This document shows, one piece after another, positions 11,644 to 22,099 of a DNA stretch of 64,000 bases. Each line of letters starts with the position of its first letter. Positions within the stretch are counted from its first letter, which is position 1. The DNA lies in contig OW799235.1 in NCBI GenBank assembly GCA_941918925.1, positions 39,640,701 through 39,704,700 on the forward strand, written 5' to 3'. This stretch comes from Phyto melanocephala. Lineage: Eukaryota > Arthropoda > Insecta > Diptera > Rhinophoridae. Position numbers and translations under genes: made by a program. The notes beneath the pieces are model-generated. The model saw nothing but the letters and a program-made list of their open reading frames with translations, did not search any database and was not told the origin of the DNA.

Positions 11644-11907
11644 ATTTGTTGAAGTTTGTGAAAAGAAAATAACATTTTTTTTTTTTTAAGTTTCTTTTGC
11701 TTTCGACATGTTTGCTCTCGACAGGTTTAGAACCGCAACACATACATATAGATTTTTTGTCTTTGTTCTCGTTTATTTCAAGTGTATCATATACTCTATG
11801 TAAAATACCGTTAATTTTTTTTTTAACCGTAAGACTGGAAAATTTTCGTTGTATATATAAATATATTTCACTTTTTTTTTATATTTTGCACTGGTTGAGC
11901 CCCCAAA
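11644..11907 (-). other. Leader and primer-binding site of LTR element 2
   Basis: Between gag and the 5' LTR. Two bases inside the LTR edge the minus strand reads TGGGGGCTCAACC (11893-11905), a likely primer-binding site. Its first nine bases match proline-tRNA-type sites known from other retroelements; the rest does not allow a firm call. Confidence 0.6.
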
Positions 11908-12222
11908 TGTAGCAAAGCTTAAATTAAATAATTATAGGTTCTATGTTTAAAATGTTTAATTCAAAAATTCATATTTATTTGTTTTCAAAAGAAAATATAA
12001 ACGTAAAAATAGTTTAAGAAAAGATTTATAATTAGGTCCGTCCGACTTTAAACAACTTTTCAACGTGAGACCGTCACAACTCCTTTCAACTGTCTATGCC
12101 ACTTGATATTTAACGACTAAATCTTTACTTTACATTCTCTCCTTCTTTGTCCGTCAGTGTTGTATAACTTAGTATGTAAGAACGTATTGTTTCTGTCCTT
12201 TATACTACGCCTTCATCCCACA
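11908..12222 (-). repeat. 5' LTR of LTR element 2
   Basis: 315-bp direct repeat of 8031-8345, TG...CA ends, followed by TGTA target duplication at 12223-12226. Confidence 0.93.
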
Positions 12223-12265
12223 TGTATGTATATGCTCTTTTTCAGTTTTGTGTGAAGGGTGCAAA
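12223..12265 (-). repeat. Repeat family B copy, right part after LTR element 2
   Basis: TTGTGTGAAGGGTGCAAAAA matches the hairpin end of repeat B (compare about 33470-33486). It is the continuation of 7487-8030. Confidence 0.75.
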
Positions 12266-12599
12266 AACATTTGTATTTTGTTTTTATATAAATGCCTGTA
12301 GATGTAACAGACTTTTTTTCTTTAATCTTAATTATTTCTTAACAACTTCAATCCAAAAACATTATTATATTTTAAAACGTTTTAAAGCAACTGAAACTGC
12401 AAATTATTTATCGTTAACAAATAAAAATTAATTTTGACGGATGCCGACACGTTCTTAAAAAAAACCTGTCACTACTTGTGAATACTTAAAAAAAAACAAT
12501 CAGCTGATTGGATATGAGTACCTTATTAATATAACTTGCAGTAGGCTTTATATTTTTTGTAGTTCGTAGGTTACGTCCATTTTATTGCATTCATAATTG
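12266..12599. other. No gene; AT-rich, possible MITE fragment
   Basis: Nothing coding. AATCAGCTGATTGG followed by GAGTACCTTATTAAT near 12497-12530 resembles the inner end of the MITE at 30149-30368. Confidence 0.35.
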
Positions 12600-13060
12600 A
12601 CTAACTGAACCCGGTATACAAGCTGTTTTAACAAAATGTTATTATTATTGGAATGGATATTTATCCATGATTACCGAAATTTTTTTGTCAAAAATGGAAG
12701 AATTGACTTGGTTGATATGTTGTTTCAACAAGACAGTGTCACATGCCAGCGATACCATGTACCTATTGAAAGACAAATTTAATCCCACGTTCTTCAGTAG
12801 TCCATTGGCCGCCTGGATTACGTAATCTGATCCCACTAGATATTTTAAATGGAGACAAGTAAAGTTTCTCCTATAAATAAACATACTAGCCACAGTTTCT
12901 TACCTAGGAGACAATATTTCAGCTGCTATTGATGAGATACCGTCTAAAATTCTAGATAAAGCATGTACGGCTGGACAATCTACGTCGTAGCCGATGGCAA
13001 TATTTACATTTTTTAATCTTTAAAATGTAAATAGAATTTATAGCCTCGAACAAATATTTT
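12600..13060 (+). pseudogene. mariner transposase relic
   Basis: Heavily decayed mariner-type transposase. Across frames it reads TTTCAACAAGACAGTGTCAC (the FQQD block), then CATGCCAGCGATACC, LLKDKF, a WPP...PLD block at about 12800-12835 (TGGCCGCCTGGATTACG, then CCACTAGAT), and a C-terminal NISAAIDEIPSKILDK block near 12915-12960. At least two frame changes and stops occur. DDD transposases of this family cut and paste at TA sites. Terminal inverted repeats were not located. Confidence 0.7.
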
Positions 13061-13329
13061 TCTTAATTTTTTAAATTTTCTGGATTGTAAAAAATAAATT
13101 TAAAATTATTTCAATAAGTTGTGTTTTCAATATATACATACATATAACTAATTCATTTTGAAAAATCCCGGGATTTGTAAAATCAGTCCCGTACAGCATC
13201 TCTAGTATTTACTCACAATTTCTTTTTACATATTAGTATGTCATTAAAAGCGTTTTATGTTCAACCCTAAAATATGAATGTTTGAAAGCCTTTTTTATAT
13301 TAACTCCAAATAATAATAAGTAAATTAAC

Positions 13330-13571
13330 CCTTAATGGGCGATTCTGAATTTTATTGGCTTTTGATAGGATCTCCTGATAAATCCAAGATGGCGTTTGAA
13401 AAAAATGGCGGAACAAATATTTTCAACCCCAACAATATGGTTATCGAATGAAAGGGATTGACTAGTAGAGTACAGTTCCAAGTCAAAGATGGCGTCGGAA
13501 CCATTAAAGTAAAGGCTTAGCTACGATATGGTGTTTATAGCTATGTACATGACGGTGAAGGATATTATCAT
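13330..13571 (+). repeat. Repeat family B variant fragment (AAGATGGCG region)
   Basis: Carries TCCAAGATGGCGTTTG, GAATGAAAGGGATTGACTAG and CTATGTACATGACGGTGAAGG, which recur at 51340-51784 and 61440-61832. The tail TATAGCACTTTACTAG resumes at 13930 after an inserted short element. Confidence 0.65.
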
Positions 13572-13929
13572 ATTACCTTCTCCGAGAAAAGGGACCTAGT
13601 GTGTCGAAAAACGGGTTTGGACTGAAGAGTGGATTCTGGTACCTAAAAGGGTGTAGAATAAGATAAAATGAGTTAGATTTCTGATAAAAGATCATAACAA
13701 ACAGAGTAGCAACAATAACAAAGATATTGTCACACTAAATGTGAAAAAAATACGTCACCACATAAGCATGACGTCACCAAAATCGGCACTCAATCATAAC
13801 TAACCATACCAAATCGCATCTCCCAACTGAAGGTGTGTTCACGATGATAATGCGTTATGAAACTTTAAACGCGTTTTTCTCATAACTTAGTTTTCACACC
13901 CTAGGTCCCTTTTCTCGGAGAGGGTCACA
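13572..13929. mobile_element. Short non-coding TIR element with ends like the DUF7869-type element
   Basis: Inverted ends: left TCTCCGAGAAAAGGGACCTA at about 13580-13599; right, on the other strand, CTCCGAGAAAAGGGACCTAG, the element ending GTCACA at 13929. No coding capacity. The core AAGGGACCTA and the terminal GTCACA followed by TATA also occur at both ends of 39495-42148, suggesting this is its non-autonomous partner. It sits where repeat B should carry its GATTCGGCACGG hairpin, so that hairpin is missing here. Confidence 0.65.
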
Positions 13930-14289
13930 TATAGCACTTTACTAGTTTTTTCTTCACTTATTTTATACTTCTGTCCATGGTGTAATTATACAAGGTGGCG
14001 GTGCCAGCCAAGCTGATTATTTTTTTGTGCTCTGGAGTATGTCAAACTACATATTTAAAAAATGATTTCAACTCCGGAAATTGTCAAACTCCATACATAA
14101 AAAAATAGAGACAAAAATTGCTCTCCTTTACGCTATCACCTTATGTTATTACACCATGCTTCTGTCCATGGAAAAAAACAACTCTCTTTTTTTTTTTATT
14201 TGTTTCAAATGTCAAACTTCATATATAAAATATATAAACAAGAAAATTCTCTCCCAACCGCGATTACCTGATGAATAAATATGCCTCGG
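13930..14289. repeat. Mosaic of MITE fragments
   Basis: Ends with ACCTGATGAATAAATATGCC, the same terminus as the MITE at 30149-30368, and holds inverted CCATGGTGTAATTA and TTATTACACCATG (about 13975-14160). Boundaries are uncertain. Confidence 0.5.
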
Positions 14290-15174
14290 TGAAAATCATT
14301 CCAGGTTGTATGCGACTGGCGTGATGTTGTGAACAGGGACTAACCACAAAAGCTAGAATATCACATGCTATGTTCTTCATATTCGGAAGTAATGGTATAC
14401 GAAACTAACCTTGAATGATTAGGTTCAAAAAAGGACAAGAAAGACAAAAGGATTTTTACATCAGTTTAAATGGGTTCGCGGTAAAGAGTGTGAAATCTCC
14501 CCTAAAGACTGTACTGGATTTAAACAGTGTTAGTGAAACCAAGAGTCACTTACGCATTTATTGTCATGGGGCTGAGAGAATTACTTGTTTGGATGTATAT
14601 TCTGCGGTGTACACCACACCAACATAAGCAATGGTAGCAATGCTAGGATAGCTGCCATCAGAGTAATTTATAATAAAAATTGCTGCAATATCAGCGATGG
14701 TGTATGGTACCATATCGATTCGAATTTGGGGCATTGGAGGAAGGTTCAGACTCCAATGGTGGTGGCAAAGAGCATTCTGTAACGGAAGGGGTACTGATCG
14801 GTAGCCTCTAAATCATTGAAGGGAGTCGATTAGGGACCCAAATTGGAGCAGTATGCTTCAATATTGGGTAAACATAAATACTTTTTTGTGTGAGCCGTTC
14901 TTATTTACATACATTCTTGAAATAGTGTTATATATGTACATATAGTGGGATTTATCTTGAGGTTTGATTTTTTTGAATAGGATTTTTGACATATCACGCA
15001 TGACTCACATCAAAGTGCTTGTCGTTTTGGTTCAGTATAGATTGCAAAGTCATCATGGAAAGATTAATACCACAACTGCATCTCCAAGTTGTTCTGCGTT
15101 CTGTGAGAAATGTTTTTTTAGTTTTTTATCGTCAAATTTTGTTTCATTTCTATCTGTTTCTTGAAATTTAAACG
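14290..15174. other. No recognised gene; less AT-rich stretch
   Basis: 14290-14870 is visibly less AT-rich than its surroundings and has short open frames on the plus strand, but nothing recognisable. 14880-15174 is AT-rich with no signal. Confidence 0.35.
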
Positions 15175-15492
15175 CATGACATCGGTGAGCTCTGGTTTCA
15201 ACAAAACGGCGCTACGAGCCATACAGCGCGTGAAATATTGTACTTGTTGAGAAAACATTTTGATGAACACAAAATTTCACGTTTTTCTACGGTAAATTTG
15301 CCACCTAAATCGTGCGATATCATACCTTTAGACTATTTTATCAGGAGATATGTAAAGTCTAAAATTTTCAGGAATAAGTCAGCTACCATTGACGCTTTGG
15401 AAACCATCATTACTTGTGCGCTATGCACGAACGAGTTGCCCAAAATTTGGCAAAAAAATCAGGATGAATCTGCCGATACATACGAATTTTAA
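15175..15492 (+). pseudogene. mariner-type transposase C-terminal relic
   Basis: An open frame of 105 codons plus stop reads HDIGELWFQQNGATSHTA, then LPPKSCDIIPLDYF and RYVKSKIF, ending with a TAA. This is the C-terminal third of a mariner-type transposase. The block WFQQNGATSHTA has N where the catalytic aspartate is expected (FQQD), so the copy would be inactive even if complete. The N-terminal two thirds are absent. No terminal repeats identified. Confidence 0.8.
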
Positions 15493-15644
15493 ACTTATTT
15501 TATCGCTATTAAAGTGTTAATGTACTGTATGAGAGTATATTGCAATGAACCAATGAAAGTTAAAATTAATTTAATTATATTTATTTGGTTGTTAATTAAT
15601 TAATTAATTAATTAATTTAGTAAATATGTAATAAAAGAAGATTT

Positions 15645-15985
15645 TATTTTTCGGTTGCCCCTCTAGGCATTTAGTGTTAACCAACGGTTAGCCAAATGCA
15701 GAGGGGATTAGAAAAATAAAATAAATTAAAATTGAAAAATTGTTGGTTGGGTTTTTGAAAAAGTTTTTTATAGTTTTTTGTTTTATTTTTGAATTCTCAT
15801 TTTATTAATGAGAATTTGAAAATATAACTTATAACATTTTAAACTTTTTCAAGAATTTGGGTAAAGGTTTACTGATGATCTGGCATAAGCACCAGTGAAA
15901 TGCATATAAACCAGCTTAAACCCAACAACCAAATAAATATTATTGAAAAATTAAGGGAGCATATCCCGAATAATTTAGTAAATAT
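15645..15985 (+). repeat. Repeat family C copy (foldback-like)
   Basis: Contains the palindrome-like GGTTGCCC...AGTGTTAACC...GGTTAGCC...GGGGATTAG, then TTGTTGGTTGGGTTT, then the end segment GATCTGGCATAAGCACCAG and AAATGCATATAAACCAGC, finishing CCCAACAACCAAATAAA. The same parts are tandemly repeated at 31010-32075 and occur at 23128-23535. Confidence 0.75.
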
Positions 15986-16954
15986 TAATTTAATTATTTT
16001 TTTTACGAATTTCGTCAAGTTTGTTTGTTTATTTATTCTTAATATTATAATAAAATTCGAATTTATATTTCAACTTATCAAATAACGGAGGGAACTATGC
16101 GTACAAGTATTTCATTTCACATTTATGGCTGTAATTTTTTTGTTAACTGATCTTCATATCAATGACATTAATTGGCAGTACTTCAAGATAATAATGTTGT
16201 TATTAATAATTCTACTTAACTGCTTATACTACACGCGTCAGTACAGACGTACAAACATACATATAAAGGTACAAAATTAATATTTGTTAAAAAATAAATA
16301 TGTATGTGTATTTAAATACATGTTTACTTGTACTTCTTTATTGAAACTAATAACGATAACGAACTTTATAATCGTATTGTGTTAAATTACTCTTTTATAT
16401 ATCTATAAAAATACAAAAAACAAAAAATAAATAAAAAAACAACAAACCGAATGTAGTTTTTTTTAGTCGATAATCTCAAATATCGTTTGAACCCTAACCA
16501 ACTATCAAAAATGCGATTATAGAACAATTTTGTTTCGATTGGTATTTAATCAATTTAATAAAATCATTTCGGAATTATAACTGATCAGTTGGCAACATTT
16601 TGCTATATTTTTTTTGTGCTAATAATATGGATTCATAAAAACTTTGTCATAGGAAAATATAATAAAAAAAATTATCATTTATTACGTACGAAATGATATG
16701 AAATATTGTGCCTTTTTACAAAATGTATTGAAAAGCTAAAAACAAAAATTAAAAGAAAAAACATTTCGCTAGCTTAATTGCTAACTGCCCAAATCCAATT
16801 TTACGAAATTAAGGCTTTGATTCAGTACTTAAAAAACATAATTTTCCAAAAAAAGAAAATATGTATGTAATGTTGATTATAACCTGAGGCCGAATTATGG
16901 CATTCGATCACGATCAAAATTTTACTCGAACGATCGAGTTCGCTGTGCTTTAGG
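15986..16954. other. No gene seen
   Basis: AT-rich sequence with no recognised repeat or coding signal. The short open frame near 15900-16085 runs over repeat C and AT-rich DNA and is not taken as a gene. Confidence 0.4.
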
Positions 16955-17045
16955 TATGAGATTCCGTTTACCGTTTTTGCGTGATTGAGTAACAAATATC
17001 CAAACATACAAACAAACATTCACATTTATTATATTAGTAGGATAA
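16955..17045 (+). repeat. RTE-like 3' end relic
   Basis: Reads GTTTTTGCGTGATTGAGTAA, then repeated CAAACATA units and ATTTATTATATTAGTAGGAT, the typical 3' end of RTE-clade LINEs or their SINE partners. Only the tail is present. A similar copy is at 36295-36475. Confidence 0.65.
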
Positions 17046-17059
17046 TGAAAGAAAAGTAG

Positions 17060-17190
17060 AGTGGAATGTATGCCAGCTACGATTTCGTTATCAGTACCAT
17101 TTGATCATTGATTAAGTGTTTGATGTGAGTGTCATCTATTAAACTCACAGGTTTTTAGGCAATTGAAATCGGTAACTATTATGTTATTAC
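17060..17190 (+). repeat. Dispersed repeat H, copy 1
   Basis: Shares CAGCTACG(A/G)TTTC and ATTGAA(A/T)TCGGTA(A/G)CTATTATGTT with 38820-38950, and more loosely with 32205-32330. Class unknown. Confidence 0.45.
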
Positions 17191-17199
17191 ACCGTTCAC

Positions 17200-17630
17200 A
17201 CAGTGAAAAAGGGTATATATAGGTTTGTCATTCCGTGTGAAATTTCTACAATTTTCATTTCCGACCCCATAAAGTATATATTTTCTGAAAGCTTATGAAT
17301 AGGGGAGTCGATTAAGCTCTGTCAGCCTGTCCGTCTGTCCGTGTGTATGTTGAAATCAATTTTTGAAGCCCCCCGATATTGCATGGACCCGGATGAGGTA
17401 TTAAAATATCAGAAATATTCGGGAGTAGATCGGTATTGAAAATCAGAAACATCAGTACATAAACAACTGAGATATGAGCAAAAACTCACGATCACCTCGA
17501 TTTTTTTTTCACAAAAACAACATTACAACAACAACATACATACATACAAACGTGTATACTGGTAAGAGAAAACGTGGCATCGAATCCCAGCTGAGCCAAA
17601 AAAAATTTTTTTTAATATTTTTATATTTTT
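17200..17630 (+). repeat. Repeat family B copy, 5' half
   Basis: Starts at the hairpin end GGGTATATATAGG, then TTTGTCATTCCGTGTGAAA, GACCCCATAAAGTATATA, a (GTCY)n run and CGAATCCCAGCTGAGCC. The other half is lost, and a second copy begins at about 17632. Confidence 0.8.
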
Positions 17631-17631
17631 A

Positions 17632-18140
17632 TACCCTTCACCTGTGGTGCACAAGGGTATGTATAGCTTTGTCATTCCGTTTGTAATTTCTACAATTTTC
17701 ATTTCCGACCCCATAAAGTATATATTTTCTGAAAGCTTATGAATAGAGGAGTCGATTAAGCCCTGACCGTCTGACCGTCTGTCCGTCTGCCCGTCTGTCC
17801 GTGTGTTGGTTGAAATCAACTTTTAGAAGCAACTATATGTTCCTCAGATCTGTGTATAGTATCAATCTCTTGGAAATATTATAAAAAAATTTTTTAAAAA
17901 AATTTAAAAAAAAATATAAAAAAATAATAAAATATAAATAATATCTTAAATAAAATAAGATAAAATTTTTTTGGCTCAGCTGGGATTCGATGCCACATTT
18001 AGTCTAACCAGTATATACATATGTACGTATTTTATACGAGATGAATGGTGATACAAACAATTGTTATTGCATGACTACACGTTGTGAAGGGTATATAAGA
18101 TTCGGCACGGCCGAATATAGCACTGTTACTTGTTTTTTTT
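17632..18140 (+). repeat. Repeat family B copy with rearranged interior
   Basis: Starts TTATACCCTTCACCTGTGG and ends GATTCGGCACGGCCGAATATAGCACTG, TTACTTG. Its GGCTCAGCTGGGATTCGATG segment is inverted relative to the copies at 17200 and 32645, so the middle has been flipped or recombined. Confidence 0.75.
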
Positions 18141-18560
18141 TAATTTTTTTTTATTTTTTATTTAATATATTATTTATATTTTTATTATTATTTTTTTAAT
18201 TTTTTTTTAAATTTTTTTTTATTATTTTTTTTTTTGTTTTATATTTATTATAAATATTTTAATTATTTAAAAAAAAAAATTTTTTTTTTTAATATTTAAA
18301 AAATATAAACACGACTGCCTCTGTTTTTTTCCTATATTTTTACCACCAAAATTAAAATTGTTCAGCCATAGAATAATTTATAGGTACCTTTGCTACTATT
18401 TTTAGATATAACATGCATCTAGAGATATTCGTGTAAAATTTTGGATAAATCGGGCTCTTATCGGTAAAGTTATAGGCAAAAAAAAATTTTTTTAAATATA
18501 TATTCTAAAAACTTACAAACGAAAATAAATTTTTTTCAGCTTCTAGACAACCACTCTTAC
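18141..18560. repeat. Extreme A/T tract plus repeat B variant fragment
   Basis: 18125-18300 is almost only A and T, like the cores of the B copies at 32645 and 63287. Then ACACGACTGCCTCTGTTTTT, GATAAATCGGGCTCTTATCGG and CTTCTAGACAACCACTCTTACTTG match the variant at 50660-51784. Confidence 0.6.
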
Positions 18561-18805
18561 TTGTTTTTATTCAAGTTTATTATGATACGACTGTTTTTAC
18601 AACCATCTACCATTAAAGTTAACTAAACTCGGATCGTTTTGACAATTGCGAATTGCTAAAAATTTGCACTTAGTTAAGTTATCGACATGATTGCAGTAGT
18701 TCAAGTTAAAATATTATTCATACTTTTGAAACAAGTAGTTAGCAATTTGTGAAGCAAAATAATTAGACATTTTACTAAAAATATTTTAATTTATTAAAAC
18801 TCTTA

Positions 18806-19017
18806 GGGCCATTATTACAACTTGCCGTTAGTTAAAGGTAGGATTTTTGTGCCCGATAAATAGCCTTGCATTATTACAACTTCTATTTTTGATTGTTGTT
18901 AATATTAATAATAATATTATTTAATGAGTTAAAAAATAATAAATGAAATAAATGCGAAGCCATTTATCGGTACGACAAAATCCTCCCTCTAACTAAAGCA
19001 AGTTGTAATAATGGCCG
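18806..19017. mobile_element. PIF/Harbinger-type MITE
   Basis: 212-bp non-coding element with about 60-bp imperfect terminal inverted repeats: GGCCATTATTACAACTTGC on both ends, and further in GATAAATAGCC against GATAAATGGC. Direct TTA flanks at 18803-18805 and 19018-19020. GGGCC-like ends and a 3-bp duplication fit PIF/Harbinger. Confidence 0.75.
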
Positions 19018-19079
19018 TTAACTTATTTAACTCTGAAAATGCTTAGAAATTTATATAAATTTATAAAGTTTTTATTTTG

Positions 19080-19850
19080 TTTGTAACAACTTTCATACGT
19101 TGTTTAATATCCTTATCGCTTGAAATATCATGCACAACGACGTCTGTTGGGTCCGATAGCTTAATATAAATTTAAGCCAAGTCTATTCGGTAAAAAACCA
19201 TGGAGCCAATGTTGTAAAAGCATCGAAGTTTCTGCAAGAAAAACGATAAGATTATATTGAAAATGATAAAAATTATAGTAATGAAATGTTTGACAGTATC
19301 TCTAGAGGCATTTCAGACTTTTTATCACTTGTGCATTGCGCTCTTCATATTTTGCAATTAAAAGCATCGGTGTAGTAAAGTTATTAATTTAACAACTGCA
19401 GAGAAAATGTTAAACTTATTATAATATAATATAATATTGTCTGTTTTAGATAACTAGATAAATGTACCAGATGAAACTCAATATTTGAAATGGTAAAAAT
19501 CTCTAACAGAATCAGAAATGTGGATGCAATCAGATAACATGTTTACGTTAAACATAGACTGAAAATTTGCAGCAATGTTTAAAGAAAGCTTCAAGACAGT
19601 TTTTTTGTCTACTTTGTAGGCAAGCTACAATATGAATAAAAGTTAGCATTCCATGTAAACATTTTTTCGGGTTTTGAGACTAGAAGTTTGCTATTATAGA
19701 AAAACTTGCAGAAGTAGCACTATAAGTGCCAACAACACAAGTCTCTGTTGAAAGGGCATTTAGCGCCTAGCCTCTTATTACGAAGTGCCGACGAAGTGAT
19801 GAACATTTAAGGTATTGCTTCTCAAACTTAATGTTAAATTAATAAATTAA
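19080..19850 (+). pseudogene. hAT transposase relic
   Basis: Decayed hAT-type transposase. The clearest part is the C-terminal dimerisation block at about 19725-19795, readable as VPTTQVSVERAFSA, followed after a stop by basic residues and SDEHLRYC. Upstream, many stops interrupt faint similarity. hAT transposases are domesticated or mobilised as dimers through this region. No inverted repeats were found for this copy. Confidence 0.6.
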
Positions 19851-19936
19851 AATATCTATTAGGTTTTATCACATGAATTTATCATCTCTAATTTATTATG
19901 ACCTTGTGAGATTTTCACAATTCGGTATGTTCGTAA

Positions 19937-22099
19937 TATAACAAGTAAGAGCACTATATTCGGCTGTGCCGAATCTTTTATACCCACCACCAGTTTTGTG
20001 TACATTTAAAGCACAATATTTATTATTTTGTTAATCATTATGGAATAATCTCTTTATAATAAAATATGTATCACTTTCTTTGTAGAGGGTGGTTACATTT
20101 TAAGGGCCCATGTTGAAGGTGAACTATACCTAGTCTTTAAATTTGTTTTCTGCACTTCACTTGACATTTCTCAATCTCAAACTTACTCAATTTGATCCAT
20201 GGAAAGATACGCAAATGAGCAACGCTTTAAAGTTATTCAGGGTTTTTTATGAAAATGGGCGTTCAAATCAAAATGCATTTGGTGCACTTCGTAATTCTTT
20301 TGTTCAACATAATCGTTGAAATTCGTCCACAATCGGGGGAATTGTAAAAAATATTTAAATTTCTGCAAAACAGGTCTGTATAAAATGTTAGAAAATCTGT
20401 GAATGCCTTTTTAGTTCGTTGAATGGGAACCATTGCTGTTTTTTGCGGTGGTGTGGCAAAAGAGCAGTCAACCTCGACTCATCATCATGCCCAACAATTG
20501 AGCATCAACATTGTCATTGAAAATTTGGACCATCAGATAGAGGAGTGGCGCCAAGGATGGGGCAGCCATTTGGCCGATATTTTGTTAAATACATAATTGA
20601 ACCGTACAAATATTATTATTACAAAGAGAAATAATAATAATTTCCTAAATAATTTGTTTTTTATTTAAATTCAACATCGGCCCTTAAAATTTAACTACCC
20701 TTTATAACTTCGATATGATACTAAAATGCTTTTGTAAATGTAGTCTTTCAATGAAAGTGGGCGTTAAAATAGGAGTGTCAATAAAGTTTCTGCTAACAAA
20801 TACAACTTAGATATTTTAATATAGTCCTTTATTTTCCCACAAATTTTGTCAATAGAAAAACTACATGAATTTAAGATAAACCGTTATATGGGAGGTAGGC
20901 GTTAAAGTGGGCGTGTCACCTAAACTTTTTGGCACAACAATTACATTGATTAGAAGGATATATGCAGCAAAATTTGATCATCATACCTCTAATTTTGGCG
21001 GTTTTATGAGCTATTAAATTTCATTAACGGTAGATAATGTGAAAATTTGGCGATATAGTAGGCGTGTCAAAGTTGTTTTGCGAATGAGTACAAGTTAGGT
21101 GTTTCAATTTAGCCTTTTATTATTCCAAAATCTTTATTAATAGAGAAATTATATGAATTGTAGGTAAAACGTTATATGGGAGGTGGGCGTGACACCTTAA
21201 TTTTCTGGCACTGTGAGACACTGCCTAGGGGGATAGGCGTAGCAAATTTTATCATCATACCTCTATTTTTGGCGGTTTTATGAGCTTTTAAATTTCATTA
21301 ACGGTAGATAACGTGAAAAGTGGGCGTTATAGTAGGCGTGTCAAAGTTATTTTTGCGAATGAGTACAACTTAGGTGTTTCAATATAGCCCTTTATTATTC
21401 CAAGATCTTTATTAATAGACAAATTATATGAATTTTAGTTAAAACGTTATATGGGAGGTGGGCGTAAAAGTGGGCGTGGCACATTGATTTTCCATTACAA
21501 AAAAGCGTCTTACCAGAAAGCAAAGTGTGCAAAATTTCAGAGTCGTACATCCAATTTTGTTGCTTTTATGACGTTTTTGTTTTTAAATATACCGAAAAAA
21601 TACACTGTGCGGTATAAATTTTCGTACATTTTGATCGATAACTCCTCTCCTAATGCATAAATTTAGACAATTTTCGGGGAAAAATATTATTTTTACTCAG
21701 GAAATATATATTCGAAGTTTCATGAGTCTAAGTTAATGCGTTTGGACACAATTCCATTTTATTCGATGTTCGAAGGACACGGTTTTTTCGACCTACTCTT
21801 GCTTTTCGAGCTATAGCTCTCTTCCTAATATTCCGATTTAGCCCATTTTCAATACCAAACAAACCTTGTCTATAGGAAAGATTCTGGCAAAATTTGAGCC
21901 CCATAGTTTTTTCGGTGCGACTTCTATCGTGCTTTCAACAGACGGACAGACGGACGGACATAGCTAGATCGTCATCAGATCAAACCCTGATTCAGAATAT
22001 ATATACTTTATGGGGTCTAAAATTGATATTTCGATGTGTTACAAACGGAATGACAAAATGAATATACCCCCACCATTTTTTTGGTGGCGGGTATAAAAA
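19937..22099 (-). repeat. Repeat family A copy, near full length, with nested mariner derivative
   Basis: Starts ACAAGTAAGAGCACTATATT with the hairpin TTCGGCTGTGCCGAA, continues to TTATACCCACCACC, and ends at the second hairpin CACCATTTTTTTGGTGGCGG, GTATAAA. It carries two about 275-bp internal units (20980-21255, 21256 on). It is interrupted at 20085-20702 by a mariner-type element; the undisturbed site TTTGTATAACTTCGATATG is seen, on the other strand, in the copy at 42505-43437. Confidence 0.85.
20085..20702 (+). mobile_element. Internally deleted mariner-type element
   Basis: 618 bp with about 24-bp inverted ends: GAGGGTGGTTACATTTTAAG left and, on the other strand, AAGGGTAGTTAAATTTTAAG right. 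TA duplication at 20083-20084 and 20703-20704. Inside, ATGGAAAGATACGCAAATGA begins the transposase N-terminus (MERYANEQRFKVIQ), followed by stops. A later part, GAGCAGTCAACCTCGACTCA, is shared with the copy at 58721. Central coding sequence is lost, so it is non-autonomous. Confidence 0.85.

Larger units (their letters stand above)
8031..12222 (-). mobile_element. Gypsy-type LTR retrotransposon 2, integrase core deleted
   Basis: Minus-strand element of 4192 bp with 315-bp LTRs at 8031-8345 and 11908-12222. LTRs start TG and end CA and show about five differences. It inserted into repeat B with a TGTA target duplication (8027-8030 and 12223-12226). Order: gag with two CCHC knuckles and protease (10444-11643), RT and RNase H (8893-10443), then an integrase zinc domain joined directly to the integrase C-terminus. 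The catalytic core is missing. The pol frame ends inside the 3' LTR. No env. It could move only with integrase supplied in trans. Confidence 0.93.

Noticed and set aside
12645..12893. Minus-strand open frame of 82 codons
   Set aside because: It is the shadow of the plus-strand mariner relic.
21451..21660. Plus-strand open frame in repeat A
   Set aside because: It lies wholly within a non-coding dispersed repeat and is not shared as a frame by other copies.
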